This document shows, one piece after another, positions 62,641 to 64,000 of a stretch of DNA of 64,000 nt. This stretch comes from Bactrocera neohumeralis. Its lineage: Eukaryota; Arthropoda; Insecta; Diptera; Tephritidae. The position numbers and the translations under genes are program-made. Within the stretch, counting starts at the first letter, position 1. Every line of letters begins with the position of its first letter. The notes beneath the pieces are model-generated. The model worked only from the letters and a program-made list of their open reading frames with translations. It did no database searches and was not told where the DNA came from. Where the stretch lies: positions 43,174,574-43,238,573 of the forward strand of contig NC_065921.1 of assembly GCF_024586455.1 (NCBI RefSeq). The letters run 5' to 3'.

Positions 62641-63187
62641 CATATATTAACGGTTTTTTTCGTTTCTTCCTCTTCAGGGCAAACAAATTTTCGAATCGAT
62701 AATTCATTAGTTATTTTAAATACATAAATATTATTTTCATTGATCTCTAAATTTGCTTTAACTAGCTTAGCGAATCGAACAAACAAATATAGAGAAAATG
62801 TGAAGAGATTACACCACTTTTAAGCGTTAGTACCTGTCTTCGTTTCGCCAAGTGTTAGAGACTAGCTAATCGAACACACTAGATCTTATTACAAATCAAG
62901 TCTAAATCTACTTAAATCAATATAGAAACCCCTTATGTTTATTAAAATATTTGACCATGCCATTTTTTACGGATAATTGAGTTTGAGCCATTCACAGCCG
63001 TGAAAAGTTCGCTAAAATCTGCAAAATTTAGCAGCATTGAAGGGTGCGATTATACCACTTTAATGAAGTGTTCATCTACTCTCTTACGCGTACATTTTTT
63101 TGGTAAGAGAGAAGGGATAGCAGAAGTATTGGTACCAATTGGTGCAGGCTAATATAACTGTTGCCGAAACGACAATCTTTGGAGAGT
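62641..63187. other. Gene-free DNA with scattered tandem-family motifs
   Basis: gcgaatcgaacaaacaaata near 62768 and ctaatcgaacacac near 62866 are stray members of the 66-bp family. Nothing else recognised. Confidence 0.4.
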
Positions 63188-63430
63188 GTTGAATCGAACT
63201 AAGAAATGGTATGGACCAAATTGGTATACGTTGAATCTAATAAACAACTGGTATAAAGCAATTTGATATAATTAAGCGTCTAATGCTAAGAGAATGTTGA
63301 ATCGAACAAACAAATGGTATAAATCAAATTGGTATAATTAACTTCCTAATGCTTAAAAAAAGTTGAATGAAACAAACAACTGGTATAGATAAGCAAATAA
63401 ATTGGCATAATCAAAACTGTAGAGAGGATA
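63188..63430 (+). repeat. 66-bp tandem repeat, about four units
   Basis: gttgaatcgaacaaacaa(c/a)t followed by ggtataaa and aaattggtataattaa starts at 63188, 63230, 63296 and 63362, with spacings of 42, 66 and 66. Units are imperfect. Confidence 0.8.
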
Positions 63431-64000
63431 GTAAAAGATCACACCAATCCTAAGAGGTATCCACATTGGAGCGGGGCGATTTTTTACTACAAGATCGCAT
63501 AAGCGCTTTACAGATCACTCTGAATAACTTTGCTAAGAGACAATGAGTCCAAATTTCTAAGACTGAACAATCGGTTGTATGAAAGATATGAGATATAGTT
63601 GTCCGATCTGGCCAATTCCGACAAATGATCAATAGCATAACAAAATGAACCTTGGTATTAACTTTCATTCGGATAACTCTAAAACTTAAGAAAAATGCTT
63701 TATAATCCCTAAAAAATTTCACCTTAAAAATCGCTGGCTCGCAATCGGTTTTGGATCCATAGTCTCTTAGGCAAAGTTGTGCAGAATGATCCGTAAAACA
63801 TTTCCCGCATACGTGATTTTTTCTTTTTTTTCACCCTGTAAGTCGACCCGCTCTAAACCACACAATTGTATTGCATTCAGCGGCATAAGTTTGTTACTGC
63901 GCTGATTTGTAGACTTTTCTTAACCATAATTGCTTGCTTACCAGTTTCATCTAAGCATACATATGTATATTTGGTATATACCATATATGCAAGCACAATT
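63431..64000. other. Gene-free DNA to the right edge
   Basis: No recognised gene; the window ends in TACATATGTA-type repeat sequence. Confidence 0.4.

Noticed and set aside
63188..63430. CRISPR-like array
   Set aside because: This is eukaryotic DNA, and the repeats are imperfect 66-bp tandem units without unique spacers of fixed length.
1..64000. tRNA, rRNA or snRNA genes
   Set aside because: No cloverleaf box A/B pair, rRNA core or snRNA motif was noticed on reading; a covariance-model scan would be the decisive test.

Overview
This window is nuclear DNA of a higher fly (Diptera). All three long gene models are dipteran orthologues or relatives: atossa, mitochondrial tyrosyl-tRNA synthetase and phosphofructokinase. 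Genes have short introns with GT..AG borders. Noncoding DNA is very AT-rich and full of palindromic TACATATGTA microsatellites and decayed mariner, hAT and RTE copies. I infer a tephritid fruit fly (Bactrocera/Zeugodacus/Ceratitis group) from this style and from the repeat families; the genus cannot be fixed from sequence alone.

Layout. (1) 20-3941, minus: seven exons of a 6-phosphofructokinase gene that runs off the left edge. Its reading frame is intact, but the protein looks diverged from the usual insect enzyme. Two of its introns hold old mariner and RTE fragments. (2) 3942-6765: intergenic, with an RTE-type LINE relic, a TTAA-flanked MITE and a foldback repeat. (3) 6766-8470, plus: six-exon mitochondrial tyrosyl-tRNA synthetase. 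(4) 8605-9399, minus: single-exon RRM protein, convergent with (3) and only 134 bp away. (5) 9400-18959: about 9.5 kb of extremely AT-rich DNA with degenerate tandem repeats and no gene I can support; part may be 3'UTR of atossa. (6) 18960-26406, minus: the complete coding region of atossa (atos), six exons, about 1,912 codons. A mariner relic lies in its second coding intron. (7) 26426-64000: about 37 kb without a recognisable coding gene, rich in transposons. A well-formed noncoding exon on the minus strand (49436-49716) is a candidate 5'UTR exon of atos, which would make this region a 23-kb first intron plus upstream regulatory DNA.

The best material for a second look is the transposon archaeology. 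An unidentified 1.9-kb terminal-inverted-repeat element (36178-38072) sits in a mariner whose reading frame is continuous once the insert is skipped. It carries a TA-flanked MITE inside it, giving three nested layers. A hAT element (31199-33316) has perfect 8-bp target duplications and is itself interrupted by a 0.9-kb repeat that recurs at 48135-49014. Other unusual items are TTAA-flanked MITEs, a roughly 115-bp satellite-like array, a 66-bp tandem repeat, and an exact 22-bp direct repeat in otherwise unique-looking DNA.

All coordinates of exons were set by hand from reading frame and splice signals. Family names rest on recognised motifs, not on a database search.
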